Assembly: GCA_947504115.1 (NCBI GenBank)
Contig: CANNGH010000002.1
Location: 310,001 to 374,000, forward strand
Source of the DNA: an uncultured Sedimentitalea sp.
GTDB taxonomy: Bacteria > Pseudomonadota > Alphaproteobacteria > Rhodobacterales > Rhodobacteraceae
Direction of reading: 5' to 3'
Length of the DNA: 64,000 bases
A model generated the notes under the pieces. That model saw only the letters and a program-made list of their open reading frames with translations, had not been told where the DNA came from and ran no database searches. Both the position numbers and the translations under genes were made by a program. Position 1 is the first letter of the stretch; every line of letters starts with the position of its first letter. Below, one piece after another: positions 38,927-47,775 of the stretch.

Positions 38927-40276
38927 TCACCGCGCCCGCAATTCCAACCAGATGCCGTCGCGCGAGCGCACGGTCAGATGCGCCTCGGGCACCGGTTCCC
39001 GCCCCTTGACCGCGATCACCCGGAAACGGCGCAGGATCATCGACAAGAGCAGCGGCCCCTCGACCATGGCGAATCCCGCACCGGGGCAGACGCGCGGACC
39101 GGCGGAAAACGGAATATAGGCCTCGCGTTGGCAGATTTTGCCGTTCTCGGTGTGCCAGCGCGCGGGGTCGAACGCGTCGGGATCGTCCCAAAGCCGCGTG
39201 TGCCGATGCAGGTGCCAGGGGCTGAGCACAAGTTGCGCACCAGCCGGAACATCCCGCTCGCGAAAGCGCACGGGGCAGCTTGCCTCGCGCACCATCATCG
39301 GCACCGGAGGATAAAGGCGCAGCGCCTCGCGGAACACGTCGCGCGACAGGCGCAGTTTTGCCATCGCCGCGAAGGTTTCATCCTCCAGCGCCGCCGCCTC
39401 GCTTGCCACGCGCTCCTGCCAGACGGGATAAAGCGCCATCAGGTAAAGCGTCCAGGCCAGGGCCGAGGCGCTGGTTTCATGTCCCGCGAGGAAAAAGATC
39501 GCCACCTGATCGATCATCTCGTCGACGTCGAACCGCTTTCCGGTCCGGGGATCGGTGGTCGTCATGATCTTGGTCGCCAGATCGTCGGGGGCAACCCCGT
39601 CCTCGATCTCGCGCATCCGCGCATGGGTCAGCCGCGCGATCAGCGCGCGAATCCGGGCCGCGCTGGCGCGCGTCCGCCGTCCGAAGAAGCGCGGCATCCA
39701 GCGCGGCAGCGGGACAAGGGCGGCGATGTTCAGGATCGGCTGGCTGCGCTGATAGTCGCGAAAGCGGGTGAAAACCTGCGCCGCGACCTCGTGTTCGATG
39801 GGGATGGAGAACAGGGTGCGGAATATCACGTCCGCCGCCGCGTGGCTGGTCTCGGCCTCGATCTCGACGGGCTGACCGGTGCGCCCCTCCAGCCGCGCCA
39901 CCATCGCCTCGCCCGCGGCACGTATGGCGGGAAAGGTGTCGCGCAGACGCCCGCCCTCGAAGGCCGGGTCGATGATGCGGCGCTGCCGCTTCCATGCAGC
40001 ATCATTAGTCAGAAACACCGACTCTCCCAGCAAGGGCCGCAACCCTTCGCCGATGCGCGCCGATTTGGGGAAATCGTCCGGTCGCGTCTTCAGCACCTCG
40101 CGCACCAGATCCGGCTGGTTCAGCAGGAATGACCGGAAGAACGGCGTGCGGAACTCTGCCATCCACGCCCGATACAGCCGCGCGGGCTGGGCCGAGAGGA
40201 GATCGGCGCGAAACAGGCGCAGATAGCGCCACAGCGACACATCATCGGGGCGCGCCGAAGGCTTGGGCGGGATCAT
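38927..40276 (-). CDS. Cytochrome P450 monooxygenase
   Basis: A 449-residue soluble P450. The I-helix oxygen motif AGHETSAS (about residue 260), K-helix EALR (ExxR, about 315) and the haem loop FSAGPRVCPGAG with the thiolate cysteine (about 395-406) are all present. The length and PPVPMMVREA block resemble CYP-type fatty-acid or terpene hydroxylases, but no substrate can be assigned. The ATG at 40276 overlaps the stop of the hydrolase gene (ATGA); the longer frame to 40564 lies wholly inside that gene and is discarded. No ferredoxin or reductase gene is adjacent. Confidence 0.9.
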   Translation of the reverse strand: MIPPKPSARPDDVSLWRYLRLFRADLLSAQPARLYRAWMAEFRTPFFRSFLLNQPDLVREVLKTRPDDFPKSARIGEGLRPLLGESVFLTNDAAWKRQRRIIDPAFEGGRLRDTFPAIRAAGEAMVARLEGRTGQPVEIEAETSHAAADVIFRTLFSIPIEHEVAAQVFTRFRDYQRSQPILNIAALVPLPRWMPRFFGRRTRASAARIRALIARLTHARMREIEDGVAPDDLATKIMTTTDPRTGKRFDVDEMIDQVAIFFLAGHETSASALAWTLYLMALYPVWQERVASEAAALEDETFAAMAKLRLSRDVFREALRLYPPVPMMVREASCPVRFRERDVPAGAQLVLSPWHLHRHTRLWDDPDAFDPARWHTENGKICQREAYIPFSAGPRVCPGAGFAMVEGPLLLSMILRRFRVIAVKGREPVPEAHLTVRSRDGIWLELRAR

Positions 40277-41490
40277 GCGGACCTCATCGAGGTATGGCGC
40301 GATACCGCCCGCTCGATACGCGAGCGTGACGGCGCGCGCCCGGCATAGCGCGCGCCCAGCGTCACCGGCCCGGCGGTGATGCGGAAATAATCGTAATCGC
40401 CGGGTCGGTCGAAGGCGCAAAGATACTGGAAATGCAGCCGGAAGAACCGCCAGCGCAGCCCCTTCCGGCGTTCGGGCGACAGCGTGCGGGTAAAGGCGGC
40501 GGACAGGACCAGCGGCCATTTCTTGTCTTGCGGCGCAACGCCGCTGACCGTGACCGGATCGCATAGCGCAAAGGCGCAGCTATCGCCGGGGGCCGAGACA
40601 TCGACCCATGTCAATTCATCGCGCGCCGCCAGACAGCGGAGATCGGCGCGCAATCGGTCGGCCTCGGGCAGGAAAGACACCATCGGCACCACCTGCCCCA
40701 GCGTCAGAAACGACAGCGCAGGGCCGTCAGGCGGAACCCGGCCAGCGCGGATCAGACCGGCGAGCACCGACACCCCCAGATGCGCGCCCGACGAATGGCC
40801 CACCACCAGCACCTCATCTGCATCCGACCGCAACGTCTCGGCGATGCGTTCGCCGAATTCGGCGATGCGCTGTTCAAGCTCGGGCGGATTGGCGCCTCTC
40901 CAGCGCGCGGAAAAGGCATAATCGTGCATCAGGTAATAGGCATAGAATCGTCCGTCGCGCGCCTTGAACCATTTCAGGATTTGCCACGCAGCCAGTGCAG
41001 CCGCCATCGCGACGCCGACCCGCAGCACCGGACCGTCCGCGACAAGCGTGACGAGACGGTAGATCATCAGTGCCGCCAGCAGCGCCAGCGCCAGTTGGCC
41101 CAGCAGCATCGCCACGGGATAAAGCGCAGCGATCACCGGCCCCTTGCGCAGCCGCATCAGCCGCCACAGCGTTCCGGTGGCGATATAGGTCCAGGCGGTG
41201 CGGATCAGTTGCAGATAGGTGGCGGCGATGCCGCTCGCCATGCTGGTCTGCACGATGTCGGACCAGACCAGCACCTCGATATCCGTTTCGGTCGCGACCC
41301 CGTCGATCCGCGCCGTCACGTGCCAGCCATAGGGATCGCCCGCCGTCTTGGGCTTCAGTGCGATATCATAGCCCGAAATCGCCGCCTGTGCCGCGCTTTC
41401 CTTGCGGTAAAGCTCGCGATAACGGCGCGGGGGAAGGGGATCGTAGCCGGGGATGTAGAACACCCTGCGCCGCCGAACGTGCGCCGTCAT
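40273..41490 (-). CDS. Membrane-anchored alpha/beta hydrolase, unassigned
   Basis: A 405-residue protein with a nucleophile elbow GHSSG at 231-235, the sign of a serine hydrolase or lipase fold, and two hydrophobic segments at about 118-150 and 153-172 that would hold it in the membrane. The start VFYIPGYDPLPPRRY is unusual for a lipase, with GYDP in place of the common oxyanion HG motif. It overlaps the P450 gene by four bases and follows ccdA by 18 bp, so all three are probably co-transcribed. The pair with the P450 suggests joint handling of a lipid or ester; this is inference. Confidence 0.7.
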   Translation of the reverse strand: MTAHVRRRRVFYIPGYDPLPPRRYRELYRKESAAQAAISGYDIALKPKTAGDPYGWHVTARIDGVATETDIEVLVWSDIVQTSMASGIAATYLQLIRTAWTYIATGTLWRLMRLRKGPVIAALYPVAMLLGQLALALLAALMIYRLVTLVADGPVLRVGVAMAAALAAWQILKWFKARDGRFYAYYLMHDYAFSARWRGANPPELEQRIAEFGERIAETLRSDADEVLVVGHSSGAHLGVSVLAGLIRAGRVPPDGPALSFLTLGQVVPMVSFLPEADRLRADLRCLAARDELTWVDVSAPGDSCAFALCDPVTVSGVAPQDKKWPLVLSAAFTRTLSPERRKGLRWRFFRLHFQYLCAFDRPGDYDYFRITAGPVTLGARYAGRAPSRSRIERAVSRHTSMRSA

Positions 41491-41508
41491 GCCAGCCCCG
41501 CGCGCAAG

Positions 41509-42261
41509 TCAGCCGAGAGTGGCCAGCGCCGGAAAGGTCTCCAGCAGCCAGTAGGAGAAACTGGAGAACCCGCCCGTCAGCATCATGAGGCCGATGGTCC
41601 ACAGCAACAGGCCCATAACGCGTTCGATCTGTTCCATATGCCGCTTCATCCAGCCCATCAGTCCGCCGAGACGCGGCAGGAAGGCGGCGACCAGCAGGAA
41701 CGGCACGCCCAGACCGATGGCATAGACCGCCAGAAGCGACGTGCCGCGCGCGACGGATGCCTCGGATGCGGCCAGCGACAGGATCGCCCCCAGTTGCGGG
41801 CCGATGCAGGGCGTCCAGCCGAACGCAAAGGCCAGCCCCAGAACATAGGCGCCAAAGGCCGAGCCGCCCTGGTCGCCCGCATCCAGCCGGGCCTCGCGGT
41901 CGAGGAAGGGGATGCGGTAAACGCCCACGAAATGCGCGCCGAACACCATGACCAGAATACCGGCGATGGTGTTGAACCAATCCTGATATTGCAGGAACAT
42001 GGTGCCGATCGCCGAGGCGGTGAACCCCAGCAGCAGGAACACCGTCGAAAGCCCCAGCACGAAGAACAGCGCCGGCAGCATCGCACGGTTGCGCCCCTGT
42101 TCGCCGGTGTTGAGATCCTGGACCGTGACCCCGCTCATATAGGCCAGATAGGGCGGCACGATGGGCAGCACGCAGGGCGACAGGAAGCTGACGATGCCCG
42201 CGACCAGCGCGACGGTCATGGCCGGCAACAGCGCGGCGTCGATGATTTCGATTCCAAACAT
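41509..42261 (-). CDS. ccdA: Cytochrome c biogenesis protein CcdA
   Basis: Carries electrons from cytoplasmic thioredoxin across the membrane to periplasmic thiol proteins such as CcmG. The 250-residue protein has six membrane segments and the redox cysteines in SFLSPCVLPIVPPY (about residue 30) and GWTPCIGPQLGAI (about 149). Starts MFGIEIIDAALLPAM. It is followed, 18 bp later, by the hydrolase and P450 genes in the same direction. The 134 bp upstream hold nothing I recognise. Confidence 0.93.
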   Translation of the reverse strand: MFGIEIIDAALLPAMTVALVAGIVSFLSPCVLPIVPPYLAYMSGVTVQDLNTGEQGRNRAMLPALFFVLGLSTVFLLLGFTASAIGTMFLQYQDWFNTIAGILVMVFGAHFVGVYRIPFLDREARLDAGDQGGSAFGAYVLGLAFAFGWTPCIGPQLGAILSLAASEASVARGTSLLAVYAIGLGVPFLLVAAFLPRLGGLMGWMKRHMEQIERVMGLLLWTIGLMMLTGGFSSFSYWLLETFPALATLG

Positions 42262-42395
42262 GACCCCGCTTTAGGCCATCCCCCGCGCAAGGTCACGGCG
42301 CATTTGGTCACAACCCCGTTGCCGCACGGGGACCGTTGCGATTGTGGCCCGGACGTTCGGGCTTGGAGTGTCGAAAACGGATCAGGTGGAGACGG

Positions 42396-43175
42396 TCAGA
42401 CCGACAACGAACCGGTCTGGAGCATGCCCGACGCCAGATACCCGCCATCGACGGGCAGGGTATGGCCATTCACGTAACGCGCCTGTCGCGAGGTCAGAAA
42501 GACGATGGCCGCGGCGATGTCTTCGGGCTCGGCGATGAAGCCGGACGGGATCATCGGCAGCAGCGTCGCGCGCGTCTCCTCGGTATAGGCGGCATGGGTC
42601 ATCGGCGTCGCGGTGGCGCCGGGGGCGACGGCGTTGGCGGTGATGCCGTGCCGGCCCAGTTCCAGCGCCATCTGTCGCGTCAGCCCGGCAATGGCGGCCT
42701 TGGACGTGCCATAGGCGGTGCGCCCGACGCCCGCGCGAAAGCCGCTGATCGAGGACAGGTTGACGATGCGCCCATAGCCTGCGGCCTTCATGCCGGGTGC
42801 CGCACGCTGGCCGCACAGGAAAGCACCGGTGACATTGACCGCCAACACCCGGTTCCAGCTTTCGACGCTGAAATCCTCGAACGGCTCGACCTGCAGGATA
42901 CCGGCGCTGTTGACCAGGATCGTGGCCGGGCCGCGCCAATCCTCGACCGTGTCGAAGGCGGCGTTGATCGATGCCTTGTCCCGCACGTCGACGGGCACGG
43001 CCAATGCCTCGCCACCTGCTGCGCGAATTTCCGCAGCCGTTTCGGCGATGGCATCCCCGTCGATGTCGGCCACCGCGACCGGTGCGCCCAGTTCGGCAAG
43101 CATCACCGCCGTGGCGCGTCCGATGCCCGACCCGCCGCCGGTGATCATGGCCGCGCCATTTTCCAGTGAAAGCAT
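42396..43175 (-). CDS. Short-chain dehydrogenase/reductase
   Basis: A 259-residue classical SDR with the NAD(P) loop TGGGSGIG (about residues 12-19), NSAG (about 85), catalytic Tyr/Lys in AYGTSKAA (about 150-157) and the PGATATPM after it. The Asp in VAVADIDGDA suggests NAD rather than NADP. AAAGGAA upstream supports the ATG at 43175 over the frame start at 43193. It is the last gene of the thiolase-ligase-TRAP operon and could oxidise a hydroxy intermediate such as a 3-hydroxyacyl compound; this is inferred. Confidence 0.88.
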   Translation of the reverse strand: MLSLENGAAMITGGGSGIGRATAVMLAELGAPVAVADIDGDAIAETAAEIRAAGGEALAVPVDVRDKASINAAFDTVEDWRGPATILVNSAGILQVEPFEDFSVESWNRVLAVNVTGAFLCGQRAAPGMKAAGYGRIVNLSSISGFRAGVGRTAYGTSKAAIAGLTRQMALELGRHGITANAVAPGATATPMTHAAYTEETRATLLPMIPSGFIAEPEDIAAAIVFLTSRQARYVNGHTLPVDGGYLASGMLQTGSLSV

Positions 43176-43197
43176 CGGATTTCCTTTCTTCATGGGA

Positions 43198-44511
43198 TCA
43201 CGAGGACATCATCTCGGGCAGCCAGGTGATGATTGCGGGAAACGCGAAGAGGATCGAGATCGTGACGAATTCCATGACCACGAACCAGAGCGCGCCCTTG
43301 AAGATTTCCGGCAGCGGCGTTTCCCGGTCGATCCCGGCGATGACATAGACGTTCAGACCCACGGGTGGTGTGATCAGCCCGATCTCGCACATCTTGACGG
43401 TCAGGATGCCGAACCAGATCGGATCGAAGCCCAGCGACCGCACCGTCGGGAACATGATCGGGATGGTGATGACCATCATCGAGAACGCATCGAGGAACAT
43501 GCCCATCGGCACGAAGACCAGCAGCAGCATCGCGACGATCAGATAGGGCGGCAGACCGGATTGCACCACAGCCTGCGCCAACTGGTTGGGCACCTGGATC
43601 AGCGTCAGGAAATAGCTGAAGATCGCGGCGCCGATCATGGTGAACAGGATCATCACCGTAGTGTCGATGGTCGAGCGGAAACTGTTCACGATGTGGCCCA
43701 TCAGTCCGGGCCAGCTGGCCCGGTGCGCCAGCAGCATGAGGAACGCGGCGAACGCGCCCAGCGCGCCCGCCTCGGTCGGGGTGACAAGGCCCAGATAAAT
43801 TCCGCCCATCACCACGAGGAACAGCACGACCACCTGCCAGGCCTTGCCGGTTTCGCGTATCGCCGCCCCCCACGGCGCGCGCGGCGACACCGCGTTGCGC
43901 GCCTCGCCGCGCCGGGCGATGAAATAGATCCCGACCATGAACACGACCATCGTCAGCAGACCGGGCAGGAACCCCGCGATCAGCATCTTGCCCGCCGACG
44001 TCTCGGTCAGCGCAGCGTAGAAGATCAACAGGACACTCGGCGGAATGAGAACCCCCAGAACACCGCCGGCGGCCACGGCACCCGCCGACAGGCTGCCGGC
44101 ATATCCCGCCTTCTTCATCTCGGGGATCGCAACCGACCCGACGGTCGCCGCCGTCGCGACGCTGGAGCCGGAGGTGGCGGCAAACCCGGCGCTGGTCAGG
44201 ATCGACGCCATCGCAAGACCGCCCGGAAGATGCCCGACCCAGCGACTGGCCACGTCGAACAGCTTCTTGCCCACCTCGGCATGCTGGGCGAAACTGCCCA
44301 TGAGGATGAACAGCGGAATGATCGTCAGGGTATAGACGGCGGTCGTGGAATAGGAGATCGACTTGAGCCGGGTCAGCAGAAAGTGCGGATCCTCGACCAT
44401 GACGATGCCCGCCGCGCCCGACAGCGCCAGCGCGGCGAAGACCGGCGTGCCCAGCGCCATCAGCACGAAGATCAGCGCCACGGCGATATAGGGGGCGAGA
44501 CTGGGGTCCAT
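43198..44511 (-). CDS. dctM: TRAP transporter large permease (DctM)
   Basis: Membrane channel subunit of a tripartite ATP-independent periplasmic transporter. The 437-residue protein has about eleven to twelve hydrophobic segments and the DctM blocks GSFAQHAEVGKKLFDVASRW, GGVLGVLIPPSVLLIFYA (about 140) and VGLNVYVIAGI. The frame begins with a GTG at 44514, but AGGA is seven bases from the ATG at 44511. Follows dctQ by 15 bp. Confidence 0.93.
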   Translation of the reverse strand: MDPSLAPYIAVALIFVLMALGTPVFAALALSGAAGIVMVEDPHFLLTRLKSISYSTTAVYTLTIIPLFILMGSFAQHAEVGKKLFDVASRWVGHLPGGLAMASILTSAGFAATSGSSVATAATVGSVAIPEMKKAGYAGSLSAGAVAAGGVLGVLIPPSVLLIFYAALTETSAGKMLIAGFLPGLLTMVVFMVGIYFIARRGEARNAVSPRAPWGAAIRETGKAWQVVVLFLVVMGGIYLGLVTPTEAGALGAFAAFLMLLAHRASWPGLMGHIVNSFRSTIDTTVMILFTMIGAAIFSYFLTLIQVPNQLAQAVVQSGLPPYLIVAMLLLVFVPMGMFLDAFSMMVITIPIMFPTVRSLGFDPIWFGILTVKMCEIGLITPPVGLNVYVIAGIDRETPLPEIFKGALWFVVMEFVTISILFAFPAIITWLPEMMSS

Positions 44512-44526
44512 CACTCGGTCCTCGGG

Positions 44527-45048
44527 TCAGGTGGTGCCGGTTCCGGCGCGCGACCGCGTGCCCGGTTCACCGAAGAAAAACGTTTGGATCGACTGGATCG
44601 CCATCTGGATGCAGGCGAACCACAGGCCCGCCGCCAGACTGGCCTTGGTCCACCAGATCGGGATCTTGACGTATCCCCAGCGGAATTCGCGGATCGAGAC
44701 GGAATAGATGGCCTCGTTCGTCGCCGGAATCGCCAGCAGCAACAGCGCCAGCGCCCCGATCATCCATGCGACACCGACGACGCGGGCGCGCACGGGCGCG
44801 GACAGCCGCTCGGTCAGGATGGTCACGCGGATATGCGCATCGTCGCGCTGCGCCCAGCCGGCCCCCAGAAACACCATCATCACCAGCGCAAGTTCGGAAA
44901 ATTCGAACACGCCGGAAATCGGGCTGCCGGTCAGGGCGCGCACGATCACGTCCAGCGTTGTTCCGAACATGAGAAACGCCAGAAACAGCATGGCGACCAC
45001 GCCAAGCACATCGGATACGAGAGTCAGAAGCCGGTTCACAAGCCGCAT
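44527..45048 (-). CDS. dctQ: TRAP transporter small permease (DctQ)
   Basis: The 173-residue small membrane subunit, with four hydrophobic segments (about residues 15-35, 48-68, 88-108 and 130-152). Family features are FGTTLDVIVRALTGSPISGVFEFSE near 28 and FLGAGWAQRDDAHIRVTIL near 60. AAGGA lies seven bases before the ATG. Its partners dctP and dctM flank it. Confidence 0.9.
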   Translation of the reverse strand: MRLVNRLLTLVSDVLGVVAMLFLAFLMFGTTLDVIVRALTGSPISGVFEFSELALVMMVFLGAGWAQRDDAHIRVTILTERLSAPVRARVVGVAWMIGALALLLLAIPATNEAIYSVSIREFRWGYVKIPIWWTKASLAAGLWFACIQMAIQSIQTFFFGEPGTRSRAGTGTT

Positions 45049-45085
45049 CGTCCGATCCTTCCCTCGATGTGGTCGCCGCTGTTCA

Positions 45086-46171
45086 TCAGGACGCCTGACT
45101 GATTTCGTAGGGGCGCTTCAGCGTGCCCTCGGGATCATACTTGGCGATGGCGTCGTCGATCAGCGACTGCATCTTTTCGCCATCGATGCCGGCCTGTTTC
45201 GCGGGGCCTTCCAGCCATGCGTTGACCTGCGCGGGCTGCACCAGATCCTTGGCCATCGCCTTCTGGTCGTCGGGGATGGTGTTCAGTGTCACGCCCTCGG
45301 CCTCGGCGGTTTCGACATATCTCGCCAGCACGTCCTCGTAGATGGTGCTGAACTGACCGCCGTAAAGCTCGTCCACGATCTCGTCCGAGACCTTGCGCAC
45401 GTCCTCGGGCAGGCCGTCATAGACCTGCTTGTTCATGATCGTGGCCGCAGGCGCGTGCGGGCCGTCGCCGATGTCATAGAATTGCGGGGCGATCTCGTGC
45501 AGCTTGTAGGCGATGGCGGTCACGAAATCGAAGCCATAGACCCCGTCGAGGATGCCGCGTTCCAGCGCCTGATACACCTCGGGCGCGGCCATCGGGATCG
45601 CGGTGCCGCCAAGCGCCTCGACCACGTCGGCGGACACGCCATAGGCGCGGATGCGCTTGCCCTTGACCTCTTCGATGGACTCGATCGGTTCGCGCAGGAT
45701 CATCGGCGCATAGTTCCAGTTGGTCCAGTACAGCACCTTGGAACGGTGGCGGTCCTCCCATTCGGCGCGCAGCGGGTCGAATTGTTCATAGACATCGCGG
45801 CAGACCTGTTGCAGCGCGTCGGCGCGGTTCATGCGGAAATACCATTCCAGCCCACGGGTCACCGGCAACTCGGCCTGATAATAACCGGGCGAGATCAGCG
45901 TCATTTCCGACGTGCCATCCCGCGCGGCGGCCAGATGTTCGCCCACCTTGTTGAGCGAGCCCGACCAGTAGCGCCGAATCGTCACCTCGCCCTCGGTGCG
46001 TTTTTCCAGCTCGTCCAGATACCAGCGGTCGATCCACGACGGCCCGGCGGTTTCGGACACGTAGCTGTCGAATTTCAGCGATGTCGCCGCGCGCACCAGC
46101 GACGGTGCGCCCATGACGAAAGCCCCCGACGCGGCGGCGGCCCCGGTTGCCAGGAATGTTCTGCGTTTCAT
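45086..46171 (-). CDS. dctP: TRAP substrate-binding protein (DctP)
   Basis: A 361-residue periplasmic binding protein. The N-terminal signal KRRTFLATGAAAASGAFVM has the twin-arginine pattern RRTFL, suggesting Tat export. The mature part has TRAP features: GRKRIRAYG-like GKRIRAYGVSADVVEALGG (about 185) and PEVYQALERGILDGVYG (about 208). The usual substrate arginine for carboxylates is probably in that first block (KRIRAYG), consistent with an organic acid ligand, but the ligand is not identified. GGGGAG upstream of the ATG. Confidence 0.9.
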   Translation of the reverse strand: MKRRTFLATGAAAASGAFVMGAPSLVRAATSLKFDSYVSETAGPSWIDRWYLDELEKRTEGEVTIRRYWSGSLNKVGEHLAAARDGTSEMTLISPGYYQAELPVTRGLEWYFRMNRADALQQVCRDVYEQFDPLRAEWEDRHRSKVLYWTNWNYAPMILREPIESIEEVKGKRIRAYGVSADVVEALGGTAIPMAAPEVYQALERGILDGVYGFDFVTAIAYKLHEIAPQFYDIGDGPHAPAATIMNKQVYDGLPEDVRKVSDEIVDELYGGQFSTIYEDVLARYVETAEAEGVTLNTIPDDQKAMAKDLVQPAQVNAWLEGPAKQAGIDGEKMQSLIDDAIAKYDPEGTLKRPYEISQAS

Positions 46172-46221
46172 GTTTTTCTCCCCTTTTCTGGATTGCCGGA
46201 TGTCCGGCTATGCCCGCAGGC

Positions 46222-47769
46222 TCATGCCCGCCGCTCGTCCTCGGAACGCTGCGCGGCATGTTCCCGCAGGCTGGTTTTCAGAACCTTGCCGTAACTGTTC
46301 TTGGGCAGGTCCTGCACGAAATGATATGTCTTGGGTTTCTTGAACGAGGCCATCCGCCCCTTGCACCAGGTATCGAGCTCTGCGGTGTCGCAACCCGCAC
46401 CGTCGCGCAGCACGACAAAAGCCACCACTTCCTCGCCCCAGTCTTCGCTTGGCATGCCGATGACCGACACCTCGAAAACGGCGTCATGGGCCAGCAGCGT
46501 CTCTTCCACCTCGCGTGGATAGATGTTGGTGCCGCCAGAGATGATCACGTCCTTGGAGCGGTCCGTCAGCGTCACGAACCCGTCCGCGTCCATCGACCCC
46601 ATATCGCCTGTGCGCAGCCAGCCGTCCACGATGGTCTCGGCGGTGGCGGCGTCGTTGCGCCAATAGCCTTTCATCACCGGATCGCCGGCGACCACGATCT
46701 CGCCCACCTCGCCGGGGGGCAGGTCGTGCATCGCCTCATCCACCACGCGCACCTGCACGCAGGCCTGTGCATACCCGACCGAGGCACGCCGGGCGCTGGC
46801 GTCTTCATGCGTCGTATCGGCCACCAGATCGCGGGGCAGCACGGTGATCGTCATCGGGCTTTCGCCCTGTCCGTAGATCTGCACGAACCGCGCGCCGAAC
46901 CGGTCCAGCGCTTCGTCGATATCGGCCAGATACATCGGGCCGCCGCCATAGATGATCGTCTTGATACCGGTCCCGTCATATCCGGTTTCGGCGGCATGGG
47001 CGACCAGCCGCTTGACCATGGTCGGCGCGGCAAAGAACACCAGATCGCCAAGGTCGCGGGCCAGTCCGGCGATCTCGGCGGGGTCGAAGCCACCGGATTG
47101 CGGCACCACATGGCAACCGCCCGCCCGCAGAATCGGGAAGTGATACAGCCCCGCACCATGCGACATCGGCGCGGCGTAAAGCGAATTGTCCCGCGGCGAC
47201 ACTGTGTCCACGTCGATCGCATAGGCCAGCGACATCGCCACGAGGTTGCGATGGGTCGCCATCACCCCCTTGGGTCGCCCGGTCGTGCCCGACGTGTAGA
47301 ACAACCATGCGACATCGTCGGCGGCCATATCGACCGGGGCAGTCATCGGCGGCGCATCCTGCGCGGCCTTTGTCAGGCCGGAATCGCGGATACCCAGTTC
47401 GCTGCACCCGCCGTCCAGATCGCCTGCATCGGGATAGACCGCGCCGGTTTGTGTGATCGCCACCTTCGCCCCGGAATTGCCGACGATCCACGCGGCTTCG
47501 CGCGGGTGCAGCTTGGGATTGATCGGCACGATGATCGCGCCGACCCACAGCACCGCATGCAGCACTTCCAGATATTCCGGACAGTTGGGCACGAACAACG
47601 CGACCCGGTCGCCCTTGCCCACGTTCAGCGTATCGGCCAGATAGCGGCCCATCGCCGCGCTGCGCCGGGCGAAATCGGCATATGTCGCGTGCAGGTCAGT
47701 GCCCGAGCGGATGGCGGGCGCATCGGGCCGGGCCAGCGCGGTCTGGTAAAGCCAGCGGGAAATGTTCAT
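46222..47769 (-). CDS. Acyl-CoA synthetase / AMP-dependent ligase
   Basis: A 515-residue ANL-family ligase that activates a carboxylate to its CoA thioester. It has the AMP motif FYTSGTTGRPKGVMATHRN (about residues 158-176), YGQGESPMTI (about 300), the TGD motif in GWLRTGDMGSMDADGF (about 395) and the catalytic lysine near the end (NSYGKVLKTSLRE). The family includes fatty-acid, benzoate and phenylpropanoate ligases; the substrate is unassigned. It lies six bases after the thiolase gene and 50 bp before dctP. Confidence 0.9.
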   Translation of the reverse strand: MNISRWLYQTALARPDAPAIRSGTDLHATYADFARRSAAMGRYLADTLNVGKGDRVALFVPNCPEYLEVLHAVLWVGAIIVPINPKLHPREAAWIVGNSGAKVAITQTGAVYPDAGDLDGGCSELGIRDSGLTKAAQDAPPMTAPVDMAADDVAWLFYTSGTTGRPKGVMATHRNLVAMSLAYAIDVDTVSPRDNSLYAAPMSHGAGLYHFPILRAGGCHVVPQSGGFDPAEIAGLARDLGDLVFFAAPTMVKRLVAHAAETGYDGTGIKTIIYGGGPMYLADIDEALDRFGARFVQIYGQGESPMTITVLPRDLVADTTHEDASARRASVGYAQACVQVRVVDEAMHDLPPGEVGEIVVAGDPVMKGYWRNDAATAETIVDGWLRTGDMGSMDADGFVTLTDRSKDVIISGGTNIYPREVEETLLAHDAVFEVSVIGMPSEDWGEEVVAFVVLRDGAGCDTAELDTWCKGRMASFKKPKTYHFVQDLPKNSYGKVLKTSLREHAAQRSEDERRA

Positions 47770-47775
47770 CGCGGC

